DNA of 64,000 nt, from positions 124,001 to 188,000 of the forward strand of contig NZ_CP024640.1 in the NCBI RefSeq assembly GCF_009728735.1, read 5' to 3'. The notes beneath the pieces were generated by a model, which worked only from the letters and a program-made list of their open reading frames with translations, had not been told where the DNA came from and ran no database searches. How positions within the stretch are numbered: position 1 is the stretch's first letter; every line of letters starts with the position of its first letter. This DNA is from Pantoea phytobeneficialis. Lineage in GTDB: Bacteria > Pseudomonadota > Gammaproteobacteria > Enterobacterales > Enterobacteriaceae. Position numbers and translations under genes: made by a program. This document shows positions 57,358 to 64,000 of the stretch, in pieces.

Positions 57358-58719
57358 ATGAATGCTTATTTCGCCACCAGATACGCAAAAGTAAAGAATT
57401 TACCATTCATTCTCAAAGGCAATAGCGCTGAGAGAAAGCTACGCCTGACCATTCTCATCTCTGGCACCTCCAGCATTTTGGCCGGTTTATACATGGCCAG
57501 TTTGAACTTCTCCATCGGAGAACACCTCATTTCACTTTTTTATTGTATGACCACAATATTGGGCATATATATTTCAGCGGCTGCCTTCTGGAACAATATC
57601 AATCGTCACATTTATATCATTACGCATAGTTTGTTGATTAGCATCATTCTACTTTGTTTCTTTGATAATAATCATGATTTCGCCAAACATTCTGAATACA
57701 ATTATCTTGCGGCTTTGACCATTGGTGGTGCATTGGTATTACGACAGCAATCCTGGTATTTGAAACAGGTTTTCCCTCTCATCTGTCTGCTGGCCTATCT
57801 CTTTTTTGTTTCGACCGGCACCATCTGGCAGGATGGCCGTTTCCAGACTGATATGGCACATGTCTCCGGCTTTTATATCGCGAACTGTTCTGTGCCAGTT
57901 GTGGCGCTTTTATTAACCGTATTTACCGCACGCGGCAATTATTCTGAAACCGACTTGATTAAACGTGAGCTTTCCCTTGCTATTGAAAGGAATCAATTAC
58001 AACTGTATTACCAACCACAACTTGATAGTCATAAAGCACTGATTGGATTCGAAGCTTTGCTGCGCTGGAAACATCCGGCGAAAGGATTTATCTCCCCTGA
58101 AGTCTTCATTCCAATTGCAGAGAAGAGTGGTTTAATTATCGAGATCGGGCGATGGGTAATGGAGCAGACCTTGCGCCAGATTGCGGAATGGGAGCGTCTT
58201 CATCACCTTGGTGACATCGCCTTCTCTATTAATATCAGCCCGTTACAATTAATGCACCGAGACTTTACTCAGGATACGTTGCTGACGTTATCTCAGGCAA
58301 AAATCCGGCCGGAAAGAATCAAGTTTGAAATTACCGAAACCACCTTCATTTACGACCAGGACAGAATTGCTGAAGTCATGCAACATTTTAGTGGGTTGGG
58401 TATTAAATGGGCGATTGATGACTTTGGTGTCGGATACTCATCGTTAAAATCAATCAGTGATTTCGCCGTCGATGATATCAAGATCGATAAGTCGCTTATT
58501 ATGCAGGTGTTCAAAAATGAATCAGCCTCGTTGGTGGTACAAAAAACCATCGAACTCTCCCGTGAGATGGGGTTAAATGTTCTGGCCGAGGGAATTGAGA
58601 ATGAAGAATACTTCGAATATCTGAAAAATATGGGTTGCCACCTGTTTCAGGGGTTCCACTTTTCTCGCCCTTTACCTGCGGCAGATGCCCTGACATGGAT
58701 TAAAAAGCAAAGATTGTAA
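57358..58719 (+). CDS. membrane EAL-domain c-di-GMP phosphodiesterase
   Basis: A 453-residue protein. Residues about 25-205 contain five or six hydrophobic segments forming a membrane sensor. Residues about 215-450 form an EAL domain with the catalytic residues intact: EALLRW (EAL), NISPLQL, EITETTF, DDFGVGYSSL (paired Asp), KIDKSL, EGIENEE and QGFHFSRP. No GGDEF domain is present. It should hydrolyse c-di-GMP to pGpG at the inner membrane. With DosC at 50533 it makes this part of the window rich in c-di-GMP functions. Confidence 0.9.
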   Translation: MNAYFATRYAKVKNLPFILKGNSAERKLRLTILISGTSSILAGLYMASLNFSIGEHLISLFYCMTTILGIYISAAAFWNNINRHIYIITHSLLISIILLCFFDNNHDFAKHSEYNYLAALTIGGALVLRQQSWYLKQVFPLICLLAYLFFVSTGTIWQDGRFQTDMAHVSGFYIANCSVPVVALLLTVFTARGNYSETDLIKRELSLAIERNQLQLYYQPQLDSHKALIGFEALLRWKHPAKGFISPEVFIPIAEKSGLIIEIGRWVMEQTLRQIAEWERLHHLGDIAFSINISPLQLMHRDFTQDTLLTLSQAKIRPERIKFEITETTFIYDQDRIAEVMQHFSGLGIKWAIDDFGVGYSSLKSISDFAVDDIKIDKSLIMQVFKNESASLVVQKTIELSREMGLNVLAEGIENEEYFEYLKNMGCHLFQGFHFSRPLPAADALTWIKKQRL

Positions 58720-58814
58720 TGGGAAATTCGGCCCCTCACGGTATTTAACCTTTGGAGCGCTGGACCGAAATAACCTATAATTCCCCTCATTGCTATCTCG
58801 CTTCAAGGAAGAAA

Positions 58815-59363
58815 ATGCGTTTACTTTCCACCGCACGTACCGATATTTATCTGCTGACAGAAAATTTCGCCGAGGCTTATCTCGCCTTTTTGCTAAACAA
58901 CCGGGATCATTTTTCCCGTTTTGAACCCCTACGCACTGAAGAATATTTCACACTTGAACACACCCGTCAGCGGATTGCCGATTCAGCCACTGATTTTGCC
59001 GCCAGAAAGAATTTGCTGCTGGTTTTCACACCCAAGGATGAAGACAAAATCATCGGCAGCATCAATTTTACCAACTTCGTGTATGGCGTTTTCCAGGCCT
59101 GCTATCTGGGGTTTTCGCTTGACCACGCTTATCAGGGCAAAGGATTAATGCACGAAGCGCTGGAGATAGCCCTTGCTTATGTGCAGAGAGAGTATGGTTT
59201 GCATCGGGTGATGGCGAACCATCTTCCCGGCAATCTGCGTAGCAGCAACACCCTGACTAAACTTGGATTTAGCCAGGAGGGTTTTGCAAAGTCCTACCTC
59301 AAAATCAACGGTAGCTGGCAGGACCATGTGCTTAATGCGCTTATCTTTGATGAGAGTATCTGA
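58815..59363 (+). CDS. GNAT acetyltransferase, RimJ-like
   Basis: A 182-residue N-acetyltransferase of the RimJ/RimL group. ACYLGFSLDHAYQGKGLMHE (acetyl-CoA loop QGKGL), HRVMANHLPGNLRSSNTLTK, and LGFSQEGFAKSYLKINGSWQ, then DHVLNAL, are hallmark segments. The start at 58815 (MRLLSTA) has AAGGAAG directly upstream; the longer frame does not. It may acetylate the N-terminus of a ribosomal or other protein. The E. coli RimJ/YjcK group is the closest I can name. Confidence 0.85.
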   Translation: MRLLSTARTDIYLLTENFAEAYLAFLLNNRDHFSRFEPLRTEEYFTLEHTRQRIADSATDFAARKNLLLVFTPKDEDKIIGSINFTNFVYGVFQACYLGFSLDHAYQGKGLMHEALEIALAYVQREYGLHRVMANHLPGNLRSSNTLTKLGFSQEGFAKSYLKINGSWQDHVLNALIFDESI

Positions 59364-59464
59364 CATCCCTCCCTGTCACATATTTACGCCAGCGCTGAAA
59401 AGCAGCCATCACCCGCCAGAGCTGCCGAAATTAACACGGTGGTCAGAGTCGCGCATTGCGATGA

Positions 59465-60211
59465 TTAACTCGTTGCCAACGCCACCGCCTTGCGTAACCC
59501 GCTCACCCCGGATGAATTGACCGGCGTCACCAGCGCGTAGTTGTAATGCTGGTCACTCCAGTACTGCGCCATCACATCATCAGCCCGGCGTTCACCATGA
59601 GGTAATTTGACCGGGTCCAGTGGGCGGATATACCACCCCACCCGAGTTCCCTGTGGATCCTGATACATAATCAGCGCGGCTGGCCCTTGCGCTGTCGCCA
59701 TCAGCCGCGCGCCGACCAGCCTGAAACCAAACTGCTCGAGGTTGGGTGGCGGATTACCATTAATAAAATAACGTGCCACCCAGCTACTGAGTTCAGCGTG
59801 CTGGCTTGCCACCATGTCCATCGGGGTTTGCGTCTGGTTATCAAAAATTTTATAGGCCTGCACCGCATCTTCCATCGGCTGCGGGCTGGCGATGACCTGC
59901 GATTCCTTCAGTTGCCAACCCGCAAAACCGCCTGCGCTTGTCGCCAGCACCAGCATGCAAGCCGTCGCCAGTTGCCGTAACCGCTGCTGCCGCACCCGAC
60001 GCCGCAGATATTGCGGATGGGGACGGTCAAGCGTTAGCGAGTGTCGACTGATGGCCTGACGTAATTGCTGTGCGTCAGCCTGCCAGCCCGCAACTTGCGC
60101 GGCAGCCTGCGGATTGTCCTTCAGATAACGTTCAACGCGCTCTGCCGTTGCTTCATCCGCTTCCCCATCCATCCAGGCATGGAGTTCGTGTTCATCAGGG
60201 GGCAAAGTCAT
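59465..60211 (-). CDS. anti-sigma factor (membrane-anchored, ECF type)
   Basis: A 248-residue protein. The N-terminal ~80 residues are an anti-sigma-type domain (ELHAWMDGEADEATAERVER), one TM segment follows near residues 78-100 (QLATACMLVLATSAGGFAGW), and the rest is periplasmic. A zinc-type HxxxCxxC is not present. It overlaps the sigma-factor gene by 4 nt (ATGA), the standard coupled arrangement, and should hold that sigma factor inactive until a periplasmic signal. Confidence 0.83.
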   Translation of the reverse strand: MTLPPDEHELHAWMDGEADEATAERVERYLKDNPQAAAQVAGWQADAQQLRQAISRHSLTLDRPHPQYLRRRVRQQRLRQLATACMLVLATSAGGFAGWQLKESQVIASPQPMEDAVQAYKIFDNQTQTPMDMVASQHAELSSWVARYFINGNPPPNLEQFGFRLVGARLMATAQGPAALIMYQDPQGTRVGWYIRPLDPVKLPHGERRADDVMAQYWSDQHYNYALVTPVNSSGVSGLRKAVALATS

Positions 60212-60717
60212 TTCAGTCTCCTTAGCGGCAGCGGCGTCGCCTTACCTTCCAGTTGCTCATGCAGCAACTTACGTCCCCTTGAGAGCCGTGACATCACGGT
60301 GCCCAGGGGAATATCCAGCGTTTCGGCCGCCTCTTTATAGCTCAGCCCCTCAACGCTGACCAGCAACAAAATGACGCGATAATCCTCCGGTAATGCAGCA
60401 AATACCGCCAACGTATCGTCGGCAATCGCCATCGACTCGCTGGATTGCGCGAACATCTCCTCGCCAGTGAAAAAAGTCAGCAGCTTCATATAGCGTTTGC
60501 GCCGCCGTTCCCCATCAACAAACTGACGGTACAGGATGGCAAACAGCCAGGCACGCAGACTTTGATCCCCCTCGCTTTGACGTTGGCGAGTTAACGCTTT
60601 TGTCAGGCAGCTTTGTACCAGGTCTTCCGCGCTGTGCGGATTGCGGGTCAACCACAGTGCAAAACGTTCAAGATGCGGCATCACCTGGCGAATTTCATCA
60701 TCAGTCAGCTGTGGCAT
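60208..60717 (-). CDS. ECF-family RNA polymerase sigma factor
   Basis: A 169-residue sigma-70-type factor. Region 2 appears in NPHSAEDLVQSCLTKAL and SLRAWLFAILYRQFVDGERR, and region 4 HTH in LPEDYRVILLLVSVEGLSYK, then EAAETLDIPLGTVMSRLSRG. Start and stop are coupled to the neighbours: 9 bp after the cytochrome b561 gene and 4-nt overlap with the anti-sigma gene. It is probably the activator of its own operon, which includes the catalase-like and cytochrome genes. Confidence 0.9.
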   Translation of the reverse strand: MPQLTDDEIRQVMPHLERFALWLTRNPHSAEDLVQSCLTKALTRQRQSEGDQSLRAWLFAILYRQFVDGERRRKRYMKLLTFFTGEEMFAQSSESMAIADDTLAVFAALPEDYRVILLLVSVEGLSYKEAAETLDIPLGTVMSRLSRGRKLLHEQLEGKATPLPLRRLK

Positions 60718-60726
60718 GACTCTCCT

Positions 60727-61266
60727 TTAGCGTCTGCGGGAGCCAGACATGCTGGCAAAAACCCCATCGCGCAACACCAGGGCATGAAACAACGCGGCGG
60801 CCAGGTGCAGCAGCACGGTGATAAACAACATCAGCGCCACCAGAGTGTGCAAAGGACGCAGTATGGCATACCAATCATTATTCACCGGCAAAATCGGCGG
60901 CAGTAGCCATTTCCCCCCTAAAGCGATCGGCACTCCCGCCGCAGACAGCATCCCCCAGCCGATCAACGGCTGAATCAGCATCATGGCATACAGCGCCCAG
61001 TGCGAAAGGTGCGCCATGCCACGTTGCCAGGCGGGTATGGTTGAGGGCAGTGCCGGAGTGACGGTAGTGAAGCGTAACCACAGTCGCACCACCACCAACA
61101 CCAGAATCATCAGGCCTAATGGTTTATGGATTGTCACCAGCAGGCTATGCAGTGACGACACGGTGGCAACCATCGCCACGCCAATAAACAGCATCGCCAC
61201 AATCGCCGCCGCCATTAACCAATGGATCACGCGCAGCGCAGGGTGAAAATAACCGACATGTTTCAT
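60727..61266 (-). CDS. cytochrome b561-type membrane protein
   Basis: A 179-residue, four-TM cytochrome b561 (YceJ/CybB-like). Conserved histidines are in HPALRVIHWLMAAAIV, TIHKPLGLMILVLVVVRLWL, LSHWALYAMMLIQPLIGWGM and LHTLVALMLFITVLLHLAAA, giving the usual two-heme ligation. It should pass electrons between the quinone pool and a periplasmic partner, here most plausibly the catalase-like protein encoded just upstream (4-nt overlap). Confidence 0.9.
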   Translation of the reverse strand: MKHVGYFHPALRVIHWLMAAAIVAMLFIGVAMVATVSSLHSLLVTIHKPLGLMILVLVVVRLWLRFTTVTPALPSTIPAWQRGMAHLSHWALYAMMLIQPLIGWGMLSAAGVPIALGGKWLLPPILPVNNDWYAILRPLHTLVALMLFITVLLHLAAALFHALVLRDGVFASMSGSRRR

Positions 61267-62318
61267 AAGTGCGTCCCCGTTTGTTGCGCCTGTTCATGTG
61301 TACGCAGGTTATAGGATTTGGCATAGGCTGCTGAGCGCGCATTGAGCAACGGATCATCGGAGGCAGCAATCCCATCAGGCAGGATCAGCGGATCGTAATT
61401 GATGTCGTTGCACGGCCCCTGCTGCTGCGGCACCGCGCGGGTTAACACCAGGGTTCCGGCATTGATGGTTTGGCGATCGGCAGGCCAGACTTTTGTTGCA
61501 TTGCTGCCATCATCACCCGGTTGCGCCACGGTGATCACCAGGTCCCATTCCAGTGGCCCCTGGTTCAGGCGTTGTTGCAGGTCCTGCTGAAGAAAATCTT
61601 TGTTATTTTTATCCGCCGCGCTAATCGCCTGATAAGCGGCATGAGGCACCATACTCCAGCGCACCAGATGCGCAGCGCCCGTTTTATCAATGAACCGGAA
61701 CGCATTCAGACTATTGAAACGATCGCTGGCCCAACTGGACGACGGAACGTATTGTTTCGCCCAGGCGAGAAATGCTTTGAATTCAGGATATTTTTCGACG
61801 AAGGCTCCTAACTTTTGTGGATCCGGCTTGCCGGTCGCCGGGTCGGGCAGCGTCGCGGTTTGCAGCGCATAGAATCCTTCCGGCGTCGCCACCGGAAACA
61901 GCGGCATGGCATTCATCCCGGTGCGCCATTGCTCACCATCTTTTTGCTGAAACGCCAGCGCCATGCTGCGCACCGGCACCGCGTAATCCGGCGCGGATGG
62001 ATTCCCCCCTGCGATGGCGAAACGCCCGGTTACCGGGGTATCACCCGGCGCGAAAAGGGCAGCGCGTGATAACGCGCTGGCGTTGCCGTTGGAGGCAAAG
62101 GTGCCAATCACGCAGATCCCTTTGGCATGGTTACGGCGATACCCCGGATGCTCACCCCCCGCTTGCTGCAACACCGAAACCAGTTTGTCGGAAGTCAGTC
62201 GCTCTGGCGTCAGCCAGCCTCCCGCCCATAAAAACAACACGAGTATAACCAGTGGAACCAGGCCGATTAGCAACAAGCGTAGCGTCTTCTGACCAGTGGA
62301 AAGTGGAGTTGGAATCAT
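61263..62318 (-). CDS. membrane-anchored catalase-family peroxidase (SrpA-like)
   Basis: A 351-residue protein, shorter than canonical catalases (about 480 or more) and typical of the SrpA-like catalase-related peroxidases. An N-terminal TM or uncleaved signal (LLLIGLVPLVILVLFLWAGG) directs it to the periplasm. The distal heme His is in RRNHAKGICVIGTF, and PVRSMALAFQQKDGEQWRTG follows. It is the first gene of a four-gene operon with cytochrome b561, an ECF sigma factor and an anti-sigma factor. The grouping suggests removal of periplasmic peroxide under sigma control. Confidence 0.88.
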   Translation of the reverse strand: MIPTPLSTGQKTLRLLLIGLVPLVILVLFLWAGGWLTPERLTSDKLVSVLQQAGGEHPGYRRNHAKGICVIGTFASNGNASALSRAALFAPGDTPVTGRFAIAGGNPSAPDYAVPVRSMALAFQQKDGEQWRTGMNAMPLFPVATPEGFYALQTATLPDPATGKPDPQKLGAFVEKYPEFKAFLAWAKQYVPSSSWASDRFNSLNAFRFIDKTGAAHLVRWSMVPHAAYQAISAADKNNKDFLQQDLQQRLNQGPLEWDLVITVAQPGDDGSNATKVWPADRQTINAGTLVLTRAVPQQQGPCNDINYDPLILPDGIAASDDPLLNARSAAYAKSYNLRTHEQAQQTGTHL

Positions 62319-62406
62319 TTTTTAGCTCACCCTGCTCACATTGAGCCCATAAGACGAATGAGCGGCAGGTTTATTCCCACGGCATTAAAAAATTTTTAAG
62401 CAATGG

Positions 62407-62625
62407 ATGAAGCTAACCATGAGATATAAGTTAAATGTGACTCAGGTTTCAGGCAGCACCGTCAGCGTGTTCATGTTGGTTTTCGGTGTTATGGCGGCGT
62501 AGGGGATCATCTGGGTCAGTCTGGCCGGAGCAACTCTTTCCTTACCGGGGCTGCTGCTGTTGGTGGCACAAATCAGGCGCGGCGGTGATATCACCTTACG
62601 AACAGCCGTTGACGCAGGTCACTGA
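62407..62625 (+). pseudogene. possible small membrane protein gene with an internal stop
   Basis: A frame from the ATG at 62407 (MKLTMRYKLNVTQVSG) runs through a hydrophobic stretch, is interrupted by one TAG near 62500, and continues as IIWVSLAGATLSLPGLLLLV before ending near 62625. Two hydrophobic segments are clear, but I recognise no family, and the frame could be fortuitous. The wider gap 62319-63252 is a graveyard with several remnants. Confidence 0.3.
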
Positions 62626-62647
62626 AAAAAGCGCCTGAACGGCGCTT
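62624..62647 (-). terminator. terminator hairpin on the minus strand
   Basis: AAGCGCC and GGCGCTT pair around a 5-nt loop, with a run of six A just before it on the plus strand, which gives a T-run on the minus strand. It may have served the decayed VapBC-like genes to its right. Confidence 0.55.
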
Positions 62648-62652
62648 ATGAT

Positions 62653-62674
62653 GTAGCGGCGCGATTTATCGCGC
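62653..62674. repeat. REP-like element, single arm
   Basis: The same 22-bp arm as at 35276, intact (core GTAGCGGCGCGATTTATC), without a nearby inverse arm. Confidence 0.75.
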
Positions 62675-62697
62675 AATCACGATGGACAGGTAACATT

Positions 62698-62846
62698 ATG
62701 AGCCACCTTGCACACTTACGTACCTTTTGGGAAGCTTACCATAGCGGGTCCTTTTCGCGGGCGGGAAACAGCATGACAGCGGTCCAGGAGGTGATCATGT
62801 CTTCTCTTCCAGACCAAATCACTGGTGACTCCAGTCCTCCAGCATG
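62698..62846 (+). pseudogene. 5' remnant of a LysR-type regulator gene
   Basis: The frame starts MSHLAHLRTFWEAYHSGSFS, then RAG, matching the first helix of a LysR HTH, and then changes to unrelated sequence with a stop after 49 codons. The rest of the HTH and the effector domain are missing. It is directly downstream of a REP element. Confidence 0.65.
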
Positions 62847-62853
62847 AGATTAG

Positions 62854-62958
62854 TTACCCGCACAACACGCTTTGCTCAAGACGAGTGATCACCACCTCCG
62901 GTTGCTCACGCATGATAAATGAGCAGATGTTCGCGTCCAGCATGTAGGTCTTATTCAC
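62854..62958 (-). pseudogene. vapC: truncated VapC-type PIN toxin
   Basis: A GTG start at 62958 leads to VNKTYMLDANICSFIMREQP and EVVITRLEQSVLCG, then a stop. This is the N-terminal quarter of a VapC PIN-domain ribonuclease, including the first catalytic Asp (MLDANIC). Full-length VapC is about 130 residues; the rest is gone. The GTG overlaps the stop of the vapB remnant, as in intact vapBC operons. Confidence 0.75.
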
Positions 62959-63184
62959 AGTTCAAAGCGTCCTTCGTCGCTGACAATGTCCTCGCGCTCT
63001 GTCATAAAATCTGCGTCAGCCTTTTCAAATTGACTGAACGAACTCCAGGTCGGCTGAACCGGACGTAAAAAATGCTGTCACCTGCACTAATAATCTCCAG
63101 CTCACTAACGCCTTCAACATCGAAATCGCACGGCAAACGAAGAGCACGATTGTTACCTTTTTTAAAAATCAAAACGGTTCTCCT
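62955..63184 (-). pseudogene. vapB: VapB-type antitoxin remnant with frameshift
   Basis: The frame reads VLIFKKGNNRALRLPCDFDV, then EGVSELEIISAGDSIF, a typical VapB SpoVT/AbrB N-terminus. It then loses frame in a T6 run (A6 at 63067-63072 on the plus strand). One added T would restore the usual VapB tail, ending in EDIVSDEGRFEL. The normal ATG position reads AGG, so the start also seems lost. Both halves of the module are therefore inactive. Confidence 0.72.
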
Positions 63185-63252
63185 GGCTGTTCAGCCTGAC
63201 TTAAACGCACCACGCGCCTATTCAGATATATGGTTCCTGGATATGACCGGAT

Positions 63253-63795
63253 TCAGAAGAAAGATAAGCGCTGTTTCTCCAGGAAGTCCCGTTCATCAGC
63301 CGATGACGCCCTGCCCAATAGCGCATTACGATGTGGATAGCGGCCAAACCTCAGGATAATTTCGCGATGTTCCCGCTCACTTTGTGCATACGAGCCACCT
63401 TTAAGTTGTGCAAACAGTTCTACCGCTTTTTCATGAATGTCCACCGACTCCGAGTGCATCCAAGGCATTAACATAAACCCCTTTTCGTCGAGCGTGAGAT
63501 ATTCCCATCCTTCAAGCTTTAATGCCTCCTGAGCAAGGATCAAGGCCATGCCATCCTGCTGCCAGGCGGCGCTACTCTGACGATTCAGGTTGCGGGAAAA
63601 TTGGTCGAGAACAATGATTTCAGCAAGCCGGCCATAGAGATTTTCACGCCAGGTAAACAGTTCGCCTCGGCAGGCGGACTCCCAGCAACGGCCAAATAAC
63701 CGGCGTATTTCGTCGTCAAACGCCTGATCGTTTTTGAACCATTTATCTTTGCTGGTACGACTGAACCAGAACTGGAGAACATCTTCGTAATTCAT
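63253..63795 (-). CDS. DUF924-family protein
   Basis: A 180-residue protein. DVLQFWFSRTSKDKWFKNDQ at the N-terminus, WRENLYGRLAEIIVLDQFSR, and FGRYPHRNALLGRAS towards the C-terminus are the conserved parts of the DUF924 family (TPR-like all-helical fold). The biochemical role is unknown. The start at 63795 (MNYEDVLQF) fits the family N-terminus. A REP arm lies just upstream. Confidence 0.88.
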   Translation of the reverse strand: MNYEDVLQFWFSRTSKDKWFKNDQAFDDEIRRLFGRCWESACRGELFTWRENLYGRLAEIIVLDQFSRNLNRQSSAAWQQDGMALILAQEALKLEGWEYLTLDEKGFMLMPWMHSESVDIHEKAVELFAQLKGGSYAQSEREHREIILRFGRYPHRNALLGRASSADERDFLEKQRLSFF

Positions 63796-63807
63796 GACTT
63801 AACCCCC

Positions 63808-63829
63808 GCGCGATAAATCGCGCCGCAAC
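63808..63829. repeat. REP-like element, single arm in inverse orientation
   Basis: The 22-bp arm in the inverse orientation with one mismatch (CGCAAC in place of CGCTAC at the end). Confidence 0.75.
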
Positions 63830-63845
63830 GGAATGTTCCTGTACG

Positions 63846-64000
63846 TCAGAGGGAAACATGGTGACTGGTCAACACATTATCCACATAGCGATGAATCATC
63901 AGCGCCGGCGGATCGTTAACCGGGGGGATCGTATCTGTACCAAACCAGACGGGATTTGCCGGGCACAGCGAGCCGCAGATATACGCCGGAACACCGGCTA
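63846..64000 (-). CDS. 3' end of an unidentified gene (partial)
   Basis: On the minus strand an open frame enters from the window edge and ends at a TGA (63846-63848) with the residues AGVPAYICGSLCPANPVWFG, then TDTIPPVNDPPALM, then IHRYVDNVLTSHHVSL. It is protein-like, but I cannot name the family from 50 residues. Confidence 0.5.
   Translation of the reverse strand, partial: AGVPAYICGSLCPANPVWFGTDTIPPVNDPPALMIHRYVDNVLTSHHVSL

Noticed and set aside
63072..63359. Plus-strand frame of 95 codons overlapping the vapB remnant and DUF924 gene
   Set aside because: It lies opposite recognisable vapB and DUF924 coding sequence, so it is an antisense shadow.

Overview
The window looks like a chromosomal segment from an Erwiniaceae-type enterobacterium, most likely Pantoea or a close relative. 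The evidence is enterobacterial gene types (AegA, DosC, CrfC with YjcZ, a GarP/GudP-type permease), a moderately GC-rich base composition, and four copies of a palindromic intergenic repeat with core GTAGCGGCGCGATTTATC. I see no rRNA, tRNA or CRISPR array. The content is mostly accessory: transport, regulation, redox and signalling genes broken up by regions with clear signs of gene gain and decay.

Layout. 1-11.4 kb: the tail of an unidentified gene and an MFS permease; two tandem PAS-LuxR regulators; a GarP/GudP-like permease; aegA; a three-gene ABM / ACT / ArsR operon whose ACT gene is frameshifted in a run of 11 G; and a secreted alpha/beta hydrolase followed by a CusRS-like two-component pair. 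11.5-24.7 kb: one tightly packed minus-strand run of eight genes. In transcription order these are a double AAA+ ATPase, a WYL regulator, a protein I do not recognise, a two-HKD phospholipase-D-fold protein, an SNF2-type helicase, the dynamin-like CrfC, YjcZ, and a patatin phospholipase. The seven junctions are +33, -4, -4, -8, +2, -1 and -4 nt. The gene mix resembles a multi-gene defence system, but I do not recognise it as a named one. This is the main candidate for an undescribed system.

24.7-34.8 kb: a GntR-controlled cassette for uptake and hydrolysis of a peptide-like or amide compound (M20 hydrolase, Tat-type binding protein, two permeases, fused double ATPase, divergent M20, creatinase-like M24). 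It lies between the intact AAA+ gene and a truncated second copy of that gene. The truncated copy differs by 8 substitutions in about 517 bp, all synonymous, and carries an 89-bp deletion.

34.9-46.9 kb: small secreted or metabolic proteins with LysR/AraC-type regulators, two aldo/keto reductases and an SDR. A close homologue of Cre recombinase (38775-39803) has a 34-bp lox-architecture site (13-8-13) 185 bp upstream of its start. Just downstream of it is a chimeric pseudogene joining the start of an MFS transporter to the end of a histidine kinase.

47-59.4 kb: signalling genes, comprising two chemoreceptors (one with a sigma-28 promoter and an NWQSF tail), a SoxS-like activator, an oxygen-sensing diguanylate cyclase (DosC) and a membrane EAL phosphodiesterase, plus a nitrilase, a secreted hydrolase and an acetyltransferase. 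59.4-64 kb: an operon of SrpA-like catalase, cytochrome b561, ECF sigma factor and anti-sigma factor; a degraded stretch with LysR and VapBC remnants; a DUF924 protein; and the end of an unidentified gene.
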